Of a stretch of DNA of 57,925 nt, positions 8,826 to 19,360 are shown in pieces. This stretch comes from Bacillus subtilis subsp. subtilis (lineage in GTDB: Bacteria > Pseudomonadota > Gammaproteobacteria > Xanthomonadales > Xanthomonadaceae), in NCBI GenBank assembly GCA_021733645.1, contig JAHREJ010000028.1, forward strand, positions 1-57,925, in the 5' to 3' direction. The translations under genes were made by a program, and so were the position numbers. The notes under the pieces were generated by a model, which worked only from the letters and a program-made list of their open reading frames with translations, ran no database searches and was not told the origin of the DNA. The stretch's first letter is position 1; each line of letters begins with the position of its first letter.

Positions 8826-10544
8826 ATGACCGAGATCCTGTTGATTCTGCTGGCCAGCATCGTGCTGGCCTTTCCGCTTGGGCTGTACCTGGCCCGGGTG
8901 ATGCGCGGTGCGCCGATGTGGGGCGATGCGCTGTTCGGGCTGGTTGAAAAACCCGTCTACTGGCTGTTGGGCGTGAACCCGGCGCGCGGCATGTCCTGGC
9001 GCGGCTACGTGATGGCCTTCCTGCTCAGCAACGTGGTGATTGCCGTGCTGGTGCAGGCGGTCTTCATGACCCAGGCCTGGCTGCCGTTCAACCCCGACCA
9101 GATCCCCAACATGCGTTGGGATACGGCGCTGCACACGATGGTGTCGTTCCTGACCAACACCAACCAGCAGCACTATTCCGGCCAGGCGCAGCTGTCCTAC
9201 TTCTCGCAGATGACCGCGATCACCGGCCTGCAGGTGGTGACGCCGATGATGGGCCTGGCCCTGGTGGTGGCCACCCTGCGTGCGCTGTTTGGCAAGCGCC
9301 CGGAAGACGTGGACGCCGAGCAGGCCGCCCTGCTCAGCGCCGACCGCCGCGTGGACGTGGGCAACTACTACGCCGACGTGGTGCGTGCGTGCGTGCGCTT
9401 CATGCTGCCGTTGTGCCTGCTGTGGGCGGTACTGCTGACCAGCCAGGGCGTGCCCGCCACGTTGGCCGCCGGCCCACAGGCCACGCCGATCGATGCCGCG
9501 GCCGGCATGGAAACGCAGAAACTGCCACTGGGCCCGGTGGCGGCAATGGTGGCGGCCAAGCAGCTGGGCACCAATGGTGGCGGCTGGTACGGCCCCAACA
9601 GCGCGATGCCGCTGGAAAACCCGACCCCGCTGTCCAACGCGCTGGAACTGATCGCCATCCTGCTGATTCCGATCGCGGTGATCTTCATGCTGGGCGCGTT
9701 CACCGGGCGCAAGCGCCTGGCCGGGCTGGTGTTCGGCTGCATGCTGGCAATGTCCAGCGTGTCGGTGGCGGCCACGGTGTGGCTGGAAGGCCATTCGGCC
9801 ACCGCCGCCAGCCCGCTGCTGATGGAAGGCAAGGAAGTGCGCTTCGGCGCCGATGGCACCGGCCTGTGGGCGGCCATTACCACCCAGGTCTCCAACGGCT
9901 CGGTCAACGGCATGCATGATTCGCTCAGCCCGCTGGCTGGGGCGGTGCCGATGGTGAACATGCTGGTGAATGCGATCTGGGGCGGCATCGGCTGCGGCCT
10001 GCAGCAGTTCCTGGTGTACCTGCTGCTGGGTGTGTTCCTGGCCGGGCTGATGACCGGGCGTACCCCCGAACTGCTCGGCCGCAAGCTGGAAACCCCGCAG
10101 GTGCGCCTGCTGGCCCTGCTGGTGCTGCTGCAGCCGATCACCATTTTGACCTTCACCGCGATCACCCTGGCCATTCCGGCGATCACCGGCAATTCCAACC
10201 CGGGCTTCCACGGCGTCAGCCAGGTGTTCTACGAGTACGTGTCGGCGTTTGCCAACAACGGCTCAGGCTTTGAAGGGCTGGGCGATGCCACGCCGTGGTG
10301 GAACCTGAGCTGCACCCTGGTGCTGCTGTTGGGCCGCTACCCGGTGCTGATCATTCCGCTGGTGGTGGCCGCGCAGTTGGCCGCCAAGCGGCGCGCCCCC
10401 GAATCGGCCGGCACGCTGCAGATTGAAACCCCTACCTTCGCGCTCACCCTGATCGCGCTGATCGTGATCCTCACCGTGCTGCAGTTCATGCCGGCGCTGG
10501 TGCTGGGCCCGATCGCCGACCACCTGTCGCTGACGCAGCACTGA
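8826..10544 (+). CDS. kdpA: K+-transporting ATPase subunit A
   Basis: Channel-like potassium-binding subunit of the high-affinity KdpFABC pump. The 572-residue inner-membrane protein has about ten transmembrane segments. The selectivity-filter-like loops are visible as [11 protein letters not shown] near residue 112, [20 protein letters not shown] near residue 237, and [11 protein letters not shown] near residue 476. The length fits the family. The stop is followed by kdpB after 26 bases. Confidence 0.97.
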   Translation: MTEILLILLASIVLAFPLGLYLARVMRGAPMWGDALFGLVEKPVYWLLGVNPARGMSWRGYVMAFLLSNVVIAVLVQAVFMTQAWLPFNPDQIPNMRWDTALHTMVSFLTNTNQQHYSGQAQLSYFSQMTAITGLQVVTPMMGLALVVATLRALFGKRPEDVDAEQAALLSADRRVDVGNYYADVVRACVRFMLPLCLLWAVLLTSQGVPATLAAGPQATPIDAAAGMETQKLPLGPVAAMVAAKQLGTNGGGWYGPNSAMPLENPTPLSNALELIAILLIPIAVIFMLGAFTGRKRLAGLVFGCMLAMSSVSVAATVWLEGHSATAASPLLMEGKEVRFGADGTGLWAAITTQVSNGSVNGMHDSLSPLAGAVPMVNMLVNAIWGGIGCGLQQFLVYLLLGVFLAGLMTGRTPELLGRKLETPQVRLLALLVLLQPITILTFTAITLAIPAITGNSNPGFHGVSQVFYEYVSAFANNGSGFEGLGDATPWWNLSCTLVLLLGRYPVLIIPLVVAAQLAAKRRAPESAGTLQIETPTFALTLIALIVILTVLQFMPALVLGPIADHLSLTQH

Positions 10545-10570
10545 GACCTGATGTCGTGAGTACATCTCCC

Positions 10571-12622
10571 ATGAGTACCTATCCCTTGAACGTTTCTTCC
10601 CACCGCCGCCAGCGCCTGCTGGACGGCGCCGGCTGGCGCCGTGCGCTGCGCGATGCGGTGATCAAGCTGTCGCCGCGGCACCTGCTGCACAGCCCGGTGA
10701 TGGCCGTGGTGATGGCCGGCACCGTGGTCAGCCTGATTGTCACGTTGACCGGCAACGCGCCGCTGGGCTTTGGCCTGGCGGTCACCGGTATCCTGCTGCT
10801 GACCGTGCTTTTCGGCAATTTCGCCGAGGCCGTGGCCGAAGCACGCGGGCGTGGCCAGGCCGCCTCGCTGCGGCGGGCGCGGCAGGACCTCAGTGCGCGC
10901 CGGCTGGCCGCCGCGCATGCCGGGGCCAGCGAAACCCAGGTGCCGGCGGCCGAACTGCGCCCCGGCGACCATGTCATCGTCAGTGCCGGCGAGCTGATTC
11001 CGGCCGATGGCGAGATCGTGCAGGGCCTGGCCACCATCAACGAAGCGGCGGTGACCGGTGAATCGGCGCCGGTGCTGCGCGAGGCCGGCACCGACCGCAG
11101 CGGCGTGATCGGTGGCACCAAGGTGTTGTCCGACCAGATCATCGTCAAGATCACCGCCGAGCCTGGCCACAGCTTCCTGGACCGCATGATCGCGCTGGTG
11201 GAAGGCGCCAACCGCCAGAAGACCCCCAACGAGGTCGCGCTGACCCTGCTGCTGGCGGCGATGACGCTCACCTTCCTGATCGTGGTGGCCACGTTGCCGG
11301 CCATCGGTGCCTTCGTGGGCGTGAAGGTGGACCCGCTGCTGCTGATCGCACTGCTGGTCTGCCTGATTCCCACCACCATCGGCGGGCTGTTGCCGGCCAT
11401 CGGCATTGCCGGCATGAACCGTGCGCTGGCCGCCAACGTGCTGGCCAAATCGGGCAAGGCGGTGGAAGTGGCCGGGGACGTGGACGTGCTGCTGCTGGAC
11501 AAGACCGGCACCATCACCTACGGCGACCGCCAGGCCACGCACTTCCATGCACTGGCCGGCATTGATGCCGCCCAGCTGCGTGAAGCGGCGCTGCTGTCCT
11601 CGCTGGCCGACCCCACCCCCGAAGGAAAATCGGTGGTGCGTCTGGCGCGCGAACAGGGCTGCACCACTGCCGAGCCCGACCGTGCCGACTACCTGGCCTT
11701 CACTGCCCAGACGCGTATGTCTGGTGTGGACCTGGAGGGCGGCCGCCGCATCCGCAAGGGCGCCTCCGATGCGATCACCGCCTACGTGCGCGAGCTGGGC
11801 GGTAGCGTACCGGCCGAACTGCCGGGGCGTGTTGAACAAGTCGCCCGCAACGGCGCCACCCCGCTGGTGGTATGCGAAGGCCGGCATGTGCTGGGTGTGA
11901 TCGAGCTGTCGGACGTGGTCAAGCACGGCATGCGTGAAAAGTTCGCCCAGCTGCGCGCGATGGGCATCCGCACGGTGATGATCACCGGCGACAACCCGCT
12001 TACCGCTGCGGCCATCGCCGCTGAAGCCGGCGTGGACGACTACATCGCCGAGGCCCGCCCGGAAGACAAACTGGCGCGCATCCGTGCCGAACAGGCGGGC
12101 GGGCGGCTGGTGGCGATGGTAGGCGACGGCACCAACGACGCCCCGGCGCTGGCCCAGGCCGACATCGGCCTGGCCATGAACTCGGGCACGCAGGCGGCCA
12201 AGGAAGCCGGCAACATGGTGGACCTGGATTCGGACCCGGCCAAGTTGCTGGCGGTGGTGGAAGTGGGCAAGCAGCAGCTGATCACACGCGGCGCGCTGAC
12301 CACCTTCTCGCTGGCCAACGACGTGTCCAAGTACTTCGCGATCCTGCCGGCACTGTTCGCCTCCACCCTGCCGGCGATGGCGGCGTTGAACGTGATGCAC
12401 CTGTCCAGCCCGCGCAACGCGGTGCTGGCAGCGCTGATCTTCAACGCGCTGGTGATTCCGGCGTTGATTCCGCTGGCACTGCGCGGGGTGCGTTTCCGCC
12501 CGGCCACGGCCACCGCGCTGCTGCGCCGGAACATGCTGGTGTACGGCCTGGGTGGCGTGCTGCTGCCGTTTGCGGCCATCAAGTTGATCGACCTCTTCCT
12601 TGTCTCGGTATTCGGCGCATGA
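10571..12622 (+). CDS. kdpB: K+-transporting P-type ATPase subunit B
   Basis: Catalytic P-type ATPase subunit that energises potassium uptake. The 683-residue protein has the actuator motif TGES, the phosphorylation motif [11 protein letters not shown] with the acceptor aspartate near residue 310, and the hinge motif [14 protein letters not shown] near residue 520. The ATG at 10571 was chosen; a GTG at 10556 in the same frame would add five residues and cannot be excluded, since neither has a strong Shine-Dalgarno sequence. The stop overlaps the kdpC start by 4 bases (ATGA). Confidence 0.96.
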   Translation: MSTYPLNVSSHRRQRLLDGAGWRRALRDAVIKLSPRHLLHSPVMAVVMAGTVVSLIVTLTGNAPLGFGLAVTGILLLTVLFGNFAEAVAEARGRGQAASLRRARQDLSARRLAAAHAGASETQVPAAELRPGDHVIVSAGELIPADGEIVQGLATINEAAVTGESAPVLREAGTDRSGVIGGTKVLSDQIIVKITAEPGHSFLDRMIALVEGANRQKTPNEVALTLLLAAMTLTFLIVVATLPAIGAFVGVKVDPLLLIALLVCLIPTTIGGLLPAIGIAGMNRALAANVLAKSGKAVEVAGDVDVLLLDKTGTITYGDRQATHFHALAGIDAAQLREAALLSSLADPTPEGKSVVRLAREQGCTTAEPDRADYLAFTAQTRMSGVDLEGGRRIRKGASDAITAYVRELGGSVPAELPGRVEQVARNGATPLVVCEGRHVLGVIELSDVVKHGMREKFAQLRAMGIRTVMITGDNPLTAAAIAAEAGVDDYIAEARPEDKLARIRAEQAGGRLVAMVGDGTNDAPALAQADIGLAMNSGTQAAKEAGNMVDLDSDPAKLLAVVEVGKQQLITRGALTTFSLANDVSKYFAILPALFASTLPAMAALNVMHLSSPRNAVLAALIFNALVIPALIPLALRGVRFRPATATALLRRNMLVYGLGGVLLPFAAIKLIDLFLVSVFGA

Positions 12623-13263
12623 ACCGCTCACTCGCAACCTCCCTGCCCCGCGCCGCGCGCGCCCGTGCCGTTGAAGTGGCTACCCTGCAGCAGCATGGCG
12701 CGTGGCGCCCGGCGCTGATGCTGGGCCTGGTCAGCCTGCTGGTGCTTGGCCTGGCCTACGCGGTGGCGGCCACCGGGGCCAGCCGGCTGCTGTTCCCGGC
12801 GCAGGCCGATGGCAGCCTGCTCCTTCGCGATGGCCAGGTACGCGGCTCGCAGCTGATCGCCCAGCCGTTCACCGGCGATGGCTACTTCCAGGCCCGCCCG
12901 TCGGCGGCCAACTATGACCCGATGGCCGCCGCCGGCAGCAACCTGGCACGCAGCAACCCGGCGCTGCAGGAACGTGTGCAGGCCAGCATTGCCGCGGTGG
13001 CCGCGCGCGAGGCGGTAACGCCGGCGCAAGTGCCCGGTGACCTGGTGACCCAGTCCGGCGCGGGCATGGACCCGGAGCTGTCGCCGGCGGCGGCGCAGGT
13101 ACAGATGGCGCGCGTGGCCTGCAGCCGCGGGCTGCCGGTTGAGCAGGTGGCGGCGCTGGTGAAGGCCAACACCCTCGGGCCACAGTGGGGCGTGTTTGGC
13201 CAGCCACGGGTGAATGTGATGACCCTCAACCTGGCGCTGGATGACAAGAAGGCATCACCGTGA
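12619..13263 (+). CDS. kdpC: K+-transporting ATPase subunit C
   Basis: Accessory subunit that assembles KdpA with KdpB and raises ATP affinity. The 214-residue protein has one N-terminal transmembrane helix (about residues 35-55) and a periplasmic domain. That domain has the conserved [20 protein letters not shown] and [14 protein letters not shown] motifs. A basic N-terminal extension of about 25 residues makes it slightly longer than the E. coli protein. Translation is probably coupled to kdpB through the 4-base overlap. Confidence 0.95.
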   Translation: MNRSLATSLPRAARARAVEVATLQQHGAWRPALMLGLVSLLVLGLAYAVAATGASRLLFPAQADGSLLLRDGQVRGSQLIAQPFTGDGYFQARPSAANYDPMAAAGSNLARSNPALQERVQASIAAVAAREAVTPAQVPGDLVTQSGAGMDPELSPAAAQVQMARVACSRGLPVEQVAALVKANTLGPQWGVFGQPRVNVMTLNLALDDKKASP

Positions 13264-13300
13264 TGCAGGGATCGCGCCGCCGGGCGCACAATCGCCACCC

Positions 13301-15961
13301 ATGAGCGACCCACGTACCCGCCAGGCCGATGCCCTGGTTGAACGCCTGCAGCGCGAAGCCGGCGGCAAACTCACCGTGTTCCTGGGTGCCGCGCCGGGCG
13401 TGGGCAAGACCTTCAGCATGCTCACCCGCGCGCACGAGCAGTTGCGCCGCGGCGTGGACGTAGTGGTGGGGCTGGTGGAAACCCACGGCCGCGCCGAGAC
13501 TTCGGCGCTGCTGGAGGGCTTGCCGCAGGTGCCGCTGGTGCAACGCAGCTACCAGCAGCACGTGCTGGGCGAGATGGACCTGGACGCGGTGCTGGCCCGC
13601 CACCCGGCGCTGGTGCTGGTGGACGAACTGGCCCACCGCAACGTGCCCGGCAGCCGCCACGAGCGGCGCTGGCAGGACGTGATGGAACTGCTGGAGGCCG
13701 GCATCGATGTGTGGACCACGGTCAACATCCAGCATCTGGAAAGCCTCAACGATGTGGTGATGCGCATCACCGGCGTGCGCGTGAGCGAGACCGTGCCCGA
13801 TGCGGTGCTGGACCGCCTGCACGACATCGTGCTGGTGGATATTCCCCCGCGCGAGCTGATCGAGCGCCTGCAGCAGGGCAAGGTATACGTGCCCGAGCAG
13901 GCCGCGCAGGCGCTGCAGGCATTCTTCTCGCCGGCCAACCTGACCGCGCTGCGCGAACTGGCCATGCAGGAGGCAGCCGACCGCGTGGACAGCAGCCTGC
14001 GCGAGACCCGCGCCGCGCGCGGCGAAGGCAACCTTCCACTGCGTCGTCGGGTGCTGGTGGCCATTGATGGCGGCGGCCAGAGCGAGTACCTGGTGCGCGT
14101 GGGCCGGCGCATCGCCGAGCGCCGCGATGCGCCGTGGACGGTGGTGACCGTACAGGGCCGCCGCAATGACGAAGACACCCGGCGCGAGATCGATGCCGCC
14201 TTTGCGCTGGCCCGCCGCCTGGGGGGCGAGGCCGAGCTGCTGCACGGTTCCAGCATTGCCGATGCGCTGCTGGACCACGCCGCGCACAACAGCGTTTCAA
14301 CCCTGGTGCTGGGGCGCACCCGCGAACGGCCGTTCGCGCGGATGCTCAACCGCACCCTTACCCAGCAGTTGATCCAGCGCGGCGCGCATTACGAGATCAC
14401 CATCATCGGCACCCCGCAGGCACGCGCACGAGCGCGCCGAACCGGGTTGTCGGTGCCCGGCCGCAGCACCGGCCAGGACATGGTGCTGGCGCTGGGTGCC
14501 ACCGCGATCGCCTGTCTGGTGGCGGTGGTGGCCGAACGCTGGGTGGGGCTGTACGACTTGTCGATGGTGTTCATCGTGGCGGTGGTGATGGTGGCCGCGC
14601 GCAGCCGCACCAGTGCGGCGGTGATCGCCGCGGCGTTGTGTTTTCTGGCTTACAACTTCTTCTTCATCGCCCCGCGCTTCACCTTTGCCATCAGCGCGCG
14701 CCAGGGCGTGATCACCGTGTTCCTGTTCCTGGCCGCCGCCCTGGTGGCCGGGCGGCTGGCCTCGCGGCTGCGTATGCAGGTGCTGGCGTTGCGCGCCTCC
14801 AACCGGCATGCCAACGCACGCCAGGCACTGGGCCGCCAACTCACCCGCGCGGCCAGCAATGAAGAAGTGGCGCAGGCCGGGCGCGAGGCGCTGGAACAGG
14901 CGATGGACGCACCGGCCTGGCTGCGCATCGGCCAGGACACCAGCACCAGTGGCAGCGCCGCACCGGGCGACACCGACCTGGCCGCCGCCGACTGGGCACA
15001 CCGCCACGGCCAGCCCAGCGGCCGTTTCACCGACACCCTGGCCGGTGCGGAGTGGTGGTTCCTGCCGCTGCTGGATGGTGACGACCGCGCCATCGGCGTG
15101 GCCGGCATGCGCTTTGCCCGCAATGCGCCACGGCTCACCCCCGAGCAACGCCAGCTGGCCGAGGCTATGGTGGATGACATCGCCCAGGCCGCGCTGCGCA
15201 CCCAGCTGGTGGCGGATCTGGAAAAGGCGCATGTGAGCAACGAGACCGAGCGGCTGCGCTCGGCGTTGCTGTCGTCGGTCTCGCACGACCTGCGCTCGCC
15301 GCTGGCGGCGATGATCGGCTCGGCCGACAGCCTGAGCAGCTATGCCGACGCGATGGACGCGCAGGACCGCCGCGCCCTGCTGGACACCATCCTGGTGGAA
15401 GGTGAGCGGCTGGACCGCTACATCCAGAACCTGCTGGACATGACCCGGCTGGGCCACGAAGGGTTGCAGATCAACCGCGACTGGATCGGCGTGGACGAGC
15501 TGGTGGGCTCGGCGGCGCGCCGCCTGCAGCGCTACCAGCCCGACGTGCAGCTGAAGCTGGATATTCCGGCCACCCTGGCGCCGATCTGGGTGCACCCGGC
15601 GCTGGTGGAGCAGGCGGTGTTCAATGTGATGGAGAACGCGGCCAAGTTCTCCCCGCCCGGCGCGGCGGTGGAAGTGCAGGCGCGGCTGGTGGAGGGCGAG
15701 CTGCGCATTGATGTGCTGGACGCCGGCCCGGGCATTCCCGATGACGAGCGCGCCCGCATCTTCGACATGTTCTACAGCGTGGAGCGCGGCGACCGTGGCC
15801 GGCACGGCACCGGGCTGGGGCTGACCATCTGCCAGGGCATGATCGGTGCGCACGGCGGCAGCGTGCAGGCGCTGCCGGGCCGCGACGGACGCGGTACCCT
15901 GATCCGAATCACGCTGCCCTTGCTGCAACCCCATCCTGCCGATGACCACGACGAATCCTGA
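13301..15961 (+). CDS. kdpD: Sensor histidine kinase KdpD
   Basis: Membrane sensor of K+ limitation or osmotic stress that phosphorylates KdpE. The 886-residue protein has an N-terminal KdpD domain with Walker A motif GAAPGVGKT (about residues 27-35) and the VDELAHRN motif. A USP-like domain (about 250-365), four transmembrane helices (about 390-490) and a GAF-like region follow. The kinase core has the phospho-acceptor in SVSHDLRSPL near residue 661, then N, G1 (DAGPGIP) and G2 boxes. The ATG at 13301 gives the normal N-terminus; an upstream in-frame start at 13241 would overlap kdpC. The end overlaps kdpE by 20 bases. Confidence 0.95.
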   Translation: MSDPRTRQADALVERLQREAGGKLTVFLGAAPGVGKTFSMLTRAHEQLRRGVDVVVGLVETHGRAETSALLEGLPQVPLVQRSYQQHVLGEMDLDAVLARHPALVLVDELAHRNVPGSRHERRWQDVMELLEAGIDVWTTVNIQHLESLNDVVMRITGVRVSETVPDAVLDRLHDIVLVDIPPRELIERLQQGKVYVPEQAAQALQAFFSPANLTALRELAMQEAADRVDSSLRETRAARGEGNLPLRRRVLVAIDGGGQSEYLVRVGRRIAERRDAPWTVVTVQGRRNDEDTRREIDAAFALARRLGGEAELLHGSSIADALLDHAAHNSVSTLVLGRTRERPFARMLNRTLTQQLIQRGAHYEITIIGTPQARARARRTGLSVPGRSTGQDMVLALGATAIACLVAVVAERWVGLYDLSMVFIVAVVMVAARSRTSAAVIAAALCFLAYNFFFIAPRFTFAISARQGVITVFLFLAAALVAGRLASRLRMQVLALRASNRHANARQALGRQLTRAASNEEVAQAGREALEQAMDAPAWLRIGQDTSTSGSAAPGDTDLAAADWAHRHGQPSGRFTDTLAGAEWWFLPLLDGDDRAIGVAGMRFARNAPRLTPEQRQLAEAMVDDIAQAALRTQLVADLEKAHVSNETERLRSALLSSVSHDLRSPLAAMIGSADSLSSYADAMDAQDRRALLDTILVEGERLDRYIQNLLDMTRLGHEGLQINRDWIGVDELVGSAARRLQRYQPDVQLKLDIPATLAPIWVHPALVEQAVFNVMENAAKFSPPGAAVEVQARLVEGELRIDVLDAGPGIPDDERARIFDMFYSVERGDRGRHGTGLGLTICQGMIGAHGGSVQALPGRDGRGTLIRITLPLLQPHPADDHDES

Positions 15962-16661
15962 GCTGTCCCAAGGCGTGCCCCCGGCGCGCGTGCTGGTGAT
16001 TGATGACGAGGCGCAGATCCGGCGCTTCCTGGACATCAGCCTGCGCGCGCAGGGCTACCGCGTGGTGCAGGCCGCCACCGGGCAAGCCGGGCTGGAAGCG
16101 CTGGTGAGCGAGGGCGCAGACCTGGTGATCCTGGATATCGGCCTGCCGGACATGGAAGGCCACGAGGTACTGGCCGAGCTGCGCCAGTGGAGCCAGGTGC
16201 CGGTGATCATGCTGACCGTGCGTGCCGGCGAGATCGAGAAGGTACGGGCGCTGGACAACGGCGCCAACGACTACGTGACCAAGCCGTTTGGCACCCAGGA
16301 ATTGATGGCACGGGTGCGGGCGCTGTTGCGTTCACGCACGGTGTCGGCCGATGGGGTGTTGCCGCAGTTCGATGACGGGCACCTGCACATTGACCTGGTG
16401 CGCCGCGAGGTGCATCTGGACGGCGTGCCGGTGGCGCTGACGCGCAAGGAATATGCGTTGTTGTCGCTGTTGCTGCGCAACGCCGGCCGGGTGGTGACCC
16501 AGCCGCAGATCCTGCAGGAAATCTGGGGGCCGACGCACCAGGAAGACACGCATTACCTGCGGATCCTGGTGGGGAAGCTACGGCATAAGCTGGGCGATTC
16601 CGCGTTGGATTCGCGGTACCTGTTCACCGAGCCTGGCGTGGGGTTGCGGTTCAAGGGGTGA
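15942..16661 (+). CDS. kdpE: Response regulator KdpE (OmpR family)
   Basis: DNA-binding response regulator of kdpFABC. The 239-residue protein has a receiver domain with the acidic pair in VIDDEAQ and the phospho-acceptor aspartate in LVILDIGLPD near residue 65. The conserved lysine is in VTKPFG near residue 112. A C-terminal winged helix (about 140-237) has the typical LTRKEYALL and HYLRILVGKLRHKL segments. It is the last gene of the operon and starts inside kdpD. Confidence 0.95.
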   Translation: MTTTNPELSQGVPPARVLVIDDEAQIRRFLDISLRAQGYRVVQAATGQAGLEALVSEGADLVILDIGLPDMEGHEVLAELRQWSQVPVIMLTVRAGEIEKVRALDNGANDYVTKPFGTQELMARVRALLRSRTVSADGVLPQFDDGHLHIDLVRREVHLDGVPVALTRKEYALLSLLLRNAGRVVTQPQILQEIWGPTHQEDTHYLRILVGKLRHKLGDSALDSRYLFTEPGVGLRFKG

Positions 16662-16670
16662 AGCGCGAGA

Positions 16671-16695
16671 GCAGCCGAGCATGGCTCGGCTCTAC
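16671..16695. repeat. SMAG/GTAG palindrome (left flank of the minisatellite)
   Basis: GCAGCCGAGCATGGCTCGGC followed by TCTAC is a GTAG element in inverted orientation, 9 bases after the kdpE stop. It forms a strong hairpin and may terminate the kdp transcript. It is the mirror partner of the element at 16975-16999. Confidence 0.75.
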
Positions 16696-16974
16696 CGATG
16701 CGCGCCAAGGCCGGCACGCCGCAACCCGGTCGTGATGCGCGCAAATCCCGGTGCGCCGCAACCAACGGTCGTCATCGCAACGCGTGCGAATCCGGGTGCG
16801 CCACGACCAACGGACGTCATCGCAACGCGTGCGAATCCGGGTGCGCCACGACCAACGGTCGCTATCGCAACGTGCGCGAATCCCGCTGCGCCACGACCCG
16901 GCCATGAGCGCAATGCGCGCGAAGCCCGGTACGCCGCAACCAACCGTCGTCATCGCAACGTGCGCGACGCCCGG
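16696..16974. repeat. 45-bp tandem repeat (minisatellite), about six to seven copies
   Basis: A 45-base unit with core GCGAATCCGGGTGCGCCACG...ATCGCAAC repeats in tandem, near-identical in the middle copies (about 16786-16875) and degenerate at both ends. The period is a multiple of three, so all forward frames stay open across it. The apparent 15-residue peptide repeats are most likely an artefact, because the frames carry on into the antisense of the next gene. The array is enclosed by two inverted GTAG palindromes. Nothing else is seen in this 345-base gap. Confidence 0.85.
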
Positions 16975-16999
16975 GTAGAGCCGAGCCATGCTCGGCTGC
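16975..16999. repeat. SMAG/GTAG palindrome (right flank of the minisatellite)
   Basis: GTAGAGCCGAGCCATGCTCG followed by GCTGC is a GTAG element in direct orientation, pairing with the inverted element at 16671-16695. It ends 7 bases before the stop codon of the mutase gene on the minus strand. Confidence 0.75.
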
Positions 17000-17006
17000 T
17001 CTTCCC

Positions 17007-19346
17007 TCAGAACCCCAGCGCCACACCCGGCAGCAACGGCTGCAGCTGCGCGCGGAACAGCACCTTGATGCGCTCCAGCGCCGCTTCATCATCGGCCTCG
17101 AACCGCAGCACCAGCACCGGGGTGGTGTTGGATGCACGCAGCAACCCCCAGCCATCGGGGAAATCGGCGCGCAGGCCGTCGATGGTGAACAGGCGCGCAC
17201 CGGCGAACGGCGAATCCTCGCCCTGCGCGGCCGACACGAACAACGACACCAACGCATGCGGCGTGCCGGTTTCCACCGGCACCTTCAGCTCCGGCGTAGA
17301 CACACTGTCGGGCAGTTCGTCCAGCACCTCCGACGGCGTTTCCTCGCGCTGGGCCAGAATCTCCAGCAGGCGCGCCGCGGCATACAAGCCATCGTCGAAG
17401 CCGAACCAGCGCTCCTTGAAGAAGAAGTGGCCGCTCATCTCACCGGCCAGCTCGGCATCGGTTTCGCGCATCTTGGCCTTCATCAGCGAATGCCCGGTCT
17501 TCCACATCAGCGGGCTGCCGCCGTTGCGCAGCACGTAGTCGGACAGCTTGCCGCTGCACTTCACGTCGTAGATCACCAGCGCGCCCGGGTTGCGCATCAG
17601 CACATCGGCGGCAAACAGCATCAGCAGCCGGTCGGCGTAGATGATCTTGCCTTCGCGGGTTACCACGCCCAAACGGTCGCCATCGCCATCGAAGGCCAGG
17701 CCGAGGTCCGCATCGAAGCGCTTCACCGTCTGGATGAGGTCTTCCAGGTTGTTCGGGTCGCTGGGGTCGGGATGGTGGTTGGGGAAGGTGCCGTCCACAT
17801 CGCAATACAGCGGAATGACCTCGGCCCCGATAGCCTCCAGCAGCGGCTGGGCCAGTTCACCGGCCACGCCGTTGCCCGCATCGGCCACCACCTTGAGCGG
17901 GCGGTCCAGCTGCACGTCATCGGCAATGCGCTGGATGTAGTCGGCGTTGACCTCACGCTGCTGCAGGCTGCCCGGTTCGGCGGCCACGTGCAGCTGGCCC
18001 TCGCCAATGCGCTGGTACAACTCGGTGATGGCATCGCCAGACAGTGTTTCCCCGCCCACCACGATCTTGAAACCGTTGTAGTCCGGCGGGTTGTGGCTGC
18101 CGGTCACGGCCACGCAGCTGCCCGCGCGCAGGTGGTAGCTGGCGAAATACACCACCGGGGTGGGTGCCAGCCCGATGTCGATGACATCGCAACCGGCGCG
18201 GCGCAGACCTTCAATCAAGCCGGCACTGAGTTCCGGGCCGGACAGCCGGCCATCGCGGCCGACCACGATTTCACGCAGGCCCTGCACCTGCAGCACCGAG
18301 CCGATGGCCTGGCCGATCAGCGCGGCCACCTGCGGGGTGAGCTCGCGGCCCACCACGCCACGGATGTCATACGCGCGGAAGATGCCCGCAGGCACCTCCT
18401 GCCCGGCTACGCCGGACGCCACCGGCGACGCCGGGCCGACCGGTGTGGCCGTGGCCGCCACCGGTGCCAGTTCCAGGCTCTCGCGCAGGGTGGGGCCGTC
18501 TTCCACCTCGCCAGCGGCGGCACTGCGGCGGCGCGGCAAGGCCACTTTGCCCTTGCCGAACTGCAACATCGCCGCAATGGCCAGCAACAGCACCGCCACC
18601 ACGGCACTTGAAACTGCGCCCAGGCCCAGCGGACCCGCCTCGATATCCGGCACGGCAGCGGCCAGGCGCAGCCCGCTCTTGCCGATCGGGCGGGCCAGCG
18701 CTTCGGCACTGCCTGACAACCCGGTGCTGCCCTGCTCGATCACATTGTGGTTGCCCTGGCGCAACGCCAGGTAGCCTTCACCCGGCACGCGCACCTGGTC
18801 GAAGGTGCCGGTCAGCCGCAGCAGCGGCTGGCGCACGTACACCAGCGCCCGCCCCTGCGGACCCAGCACCACCGGCACGGCCAGGCCCAAGCGCTGCCCG
18901 CCGGCATCGCGCACCACGCGGGCCACCACATCATCGTCGGCGTTGGCCGCTTCCAGCAGCGCCAGCCGCGAGTAGCCAAAGGCCTTGGGATCGGCATAGG
19001 CCGCATCCAGCGTGGCCGCAATCACCTGCACTTCCTCGGTACCGGGCCAGCCTTCACGGATGGCCACCGCGGTGGCATCGCCATCGCCGCTGGCCAGCGT
19101 GGTGACAACGCGTTCGCTCTTCACCAGCTTGCGCAGCTGCGCCAACTGCCCGGCCAGGGCGGCCTGCACGCCGTCAACCACCTGATCGCGCGACTGCTCC
19201 AGCGCCGTGCCCGCCGAGGCCTGCCGCCACTGCTGCACCGCGCTCCAGCCAAACCACACCGCCAGCAGCGCCAGCGCCGCCACAATCAGTGGCCCGGTGC
19301 GCTTGTTCGCCTGCTGCGGCTGCCCTTCCGCCTTTGCCTTGCTCAT
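17007..19346 (-). CDS. algC: Phosphomannomutase/phosphoglucomutase with membrane-anchored sensor-like N-terminus (AlgC/XanA type)
   Basis: Bifunctional mutase that interconverts the 6- and 1-phosphates of mannose and glucose for LPS, exopolysaccharide and nucleotide-sugar synthesis. The 779-residue protein has two parts. Residues 1-270 hold transmembrane segments at about 18-35 and 244-262 enclosing a roughly 200-residue periplasmic domain. Residues 320-779 are a complete alpha-D-phosphohexomutase with GIFRAYDIRG, the active-site serine in TGSHNPPDYNG near residue 414, the metal loop DGDGDR near residue 550 and the phosphate loop RASNTTP near residue 748. Long AlgC proteins of this layout are known in pseudomonads and xanthomonads. 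It is followed upstream by dut (14 bases) and coaBC in one minus-strand run. Confidence 0.92.
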   Translation of the reverse strand: MSKAKAEGQPQQANKRTGPLIVAALALLAVWFGWSAVQQWRQASAGTALEQSRDQVVDGVQAALAGQLAQLRKLVKSERVVTTLASGDGDATAVAIREGWPGTEEVQVIAATLDAAYADPKAFGYSRLALLEAANADDDVVARVVRDAGGQRLGLAVPVVLGPQGRALVYVRQPLLRLTGTFDQVRVPGEGYLALRQGNHNVIEQGSTGLSGSAEALARPIGKSGLRLAAAVPDIEAGPLGLGAVSSAVVAVLLLAIAAMLQFGKGKVALPRRRSAAAGEVEDGPTLRESLELAPVAATATPVGPASPVASGVAGQEVPAGIFRAYDIRGVVGRELTPQVAALIGQAIGSVLQVQGLREIVVGRDGRLSGPELSAGLIEGLRRAGCDVIDIGLAPTPVVYFASYHLRAGSCVAVTGSHNPPDYNGFKIVVGGETLSGDAITELYQRIGEGQLHVAAEPGSLQQREVNADYIQRIADDVQLDRPLKVVADAGNGVAGELAQPLLEAIGAEVIPLYCDVDGTFPNHHPDPSDPNNLEDLIQTVKRFDADLGLAFDGDGDRLGVVTREGKIIYADRLLMLFAADVLMRNPGALVIYDVKCSGKLSDYVLRNGGSPLMWKTGHSLMKAKMRETDAELAGEMSGHFFFKERWFGFDDGLYAAARLLEILAQREETPSEVLDELPDSVSTPELKVPVETGTPHALVSLFVSAAQGEDSPFAGARLFTIDGLRADFPDGWGLLRASNTTPVLVLRFEADDEAALERIKVLFRAQLQPLLPGVALGF

Positions 19347-19360
19347 GGATGTTCCCCCTG

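Noticed and set aside
8580..12637. Long minus-strand frames opposite kdpA and kdpB (543 and 766 codons)
   Set aside because: They are His/Gln/Arg-rich shadow translations of well-conserved kdp genes, without ribosome binding sites or recognisable domains.
16681..17538. Plus-strand frame with 15-residue peptide repeats (ANPGAPRPT type)
   Set aside because: The 45-base unit keeps several frames open at once, the frame continues into the antisense of algC, and there is no ribosome binding site. A repetitive protein is unlikely.
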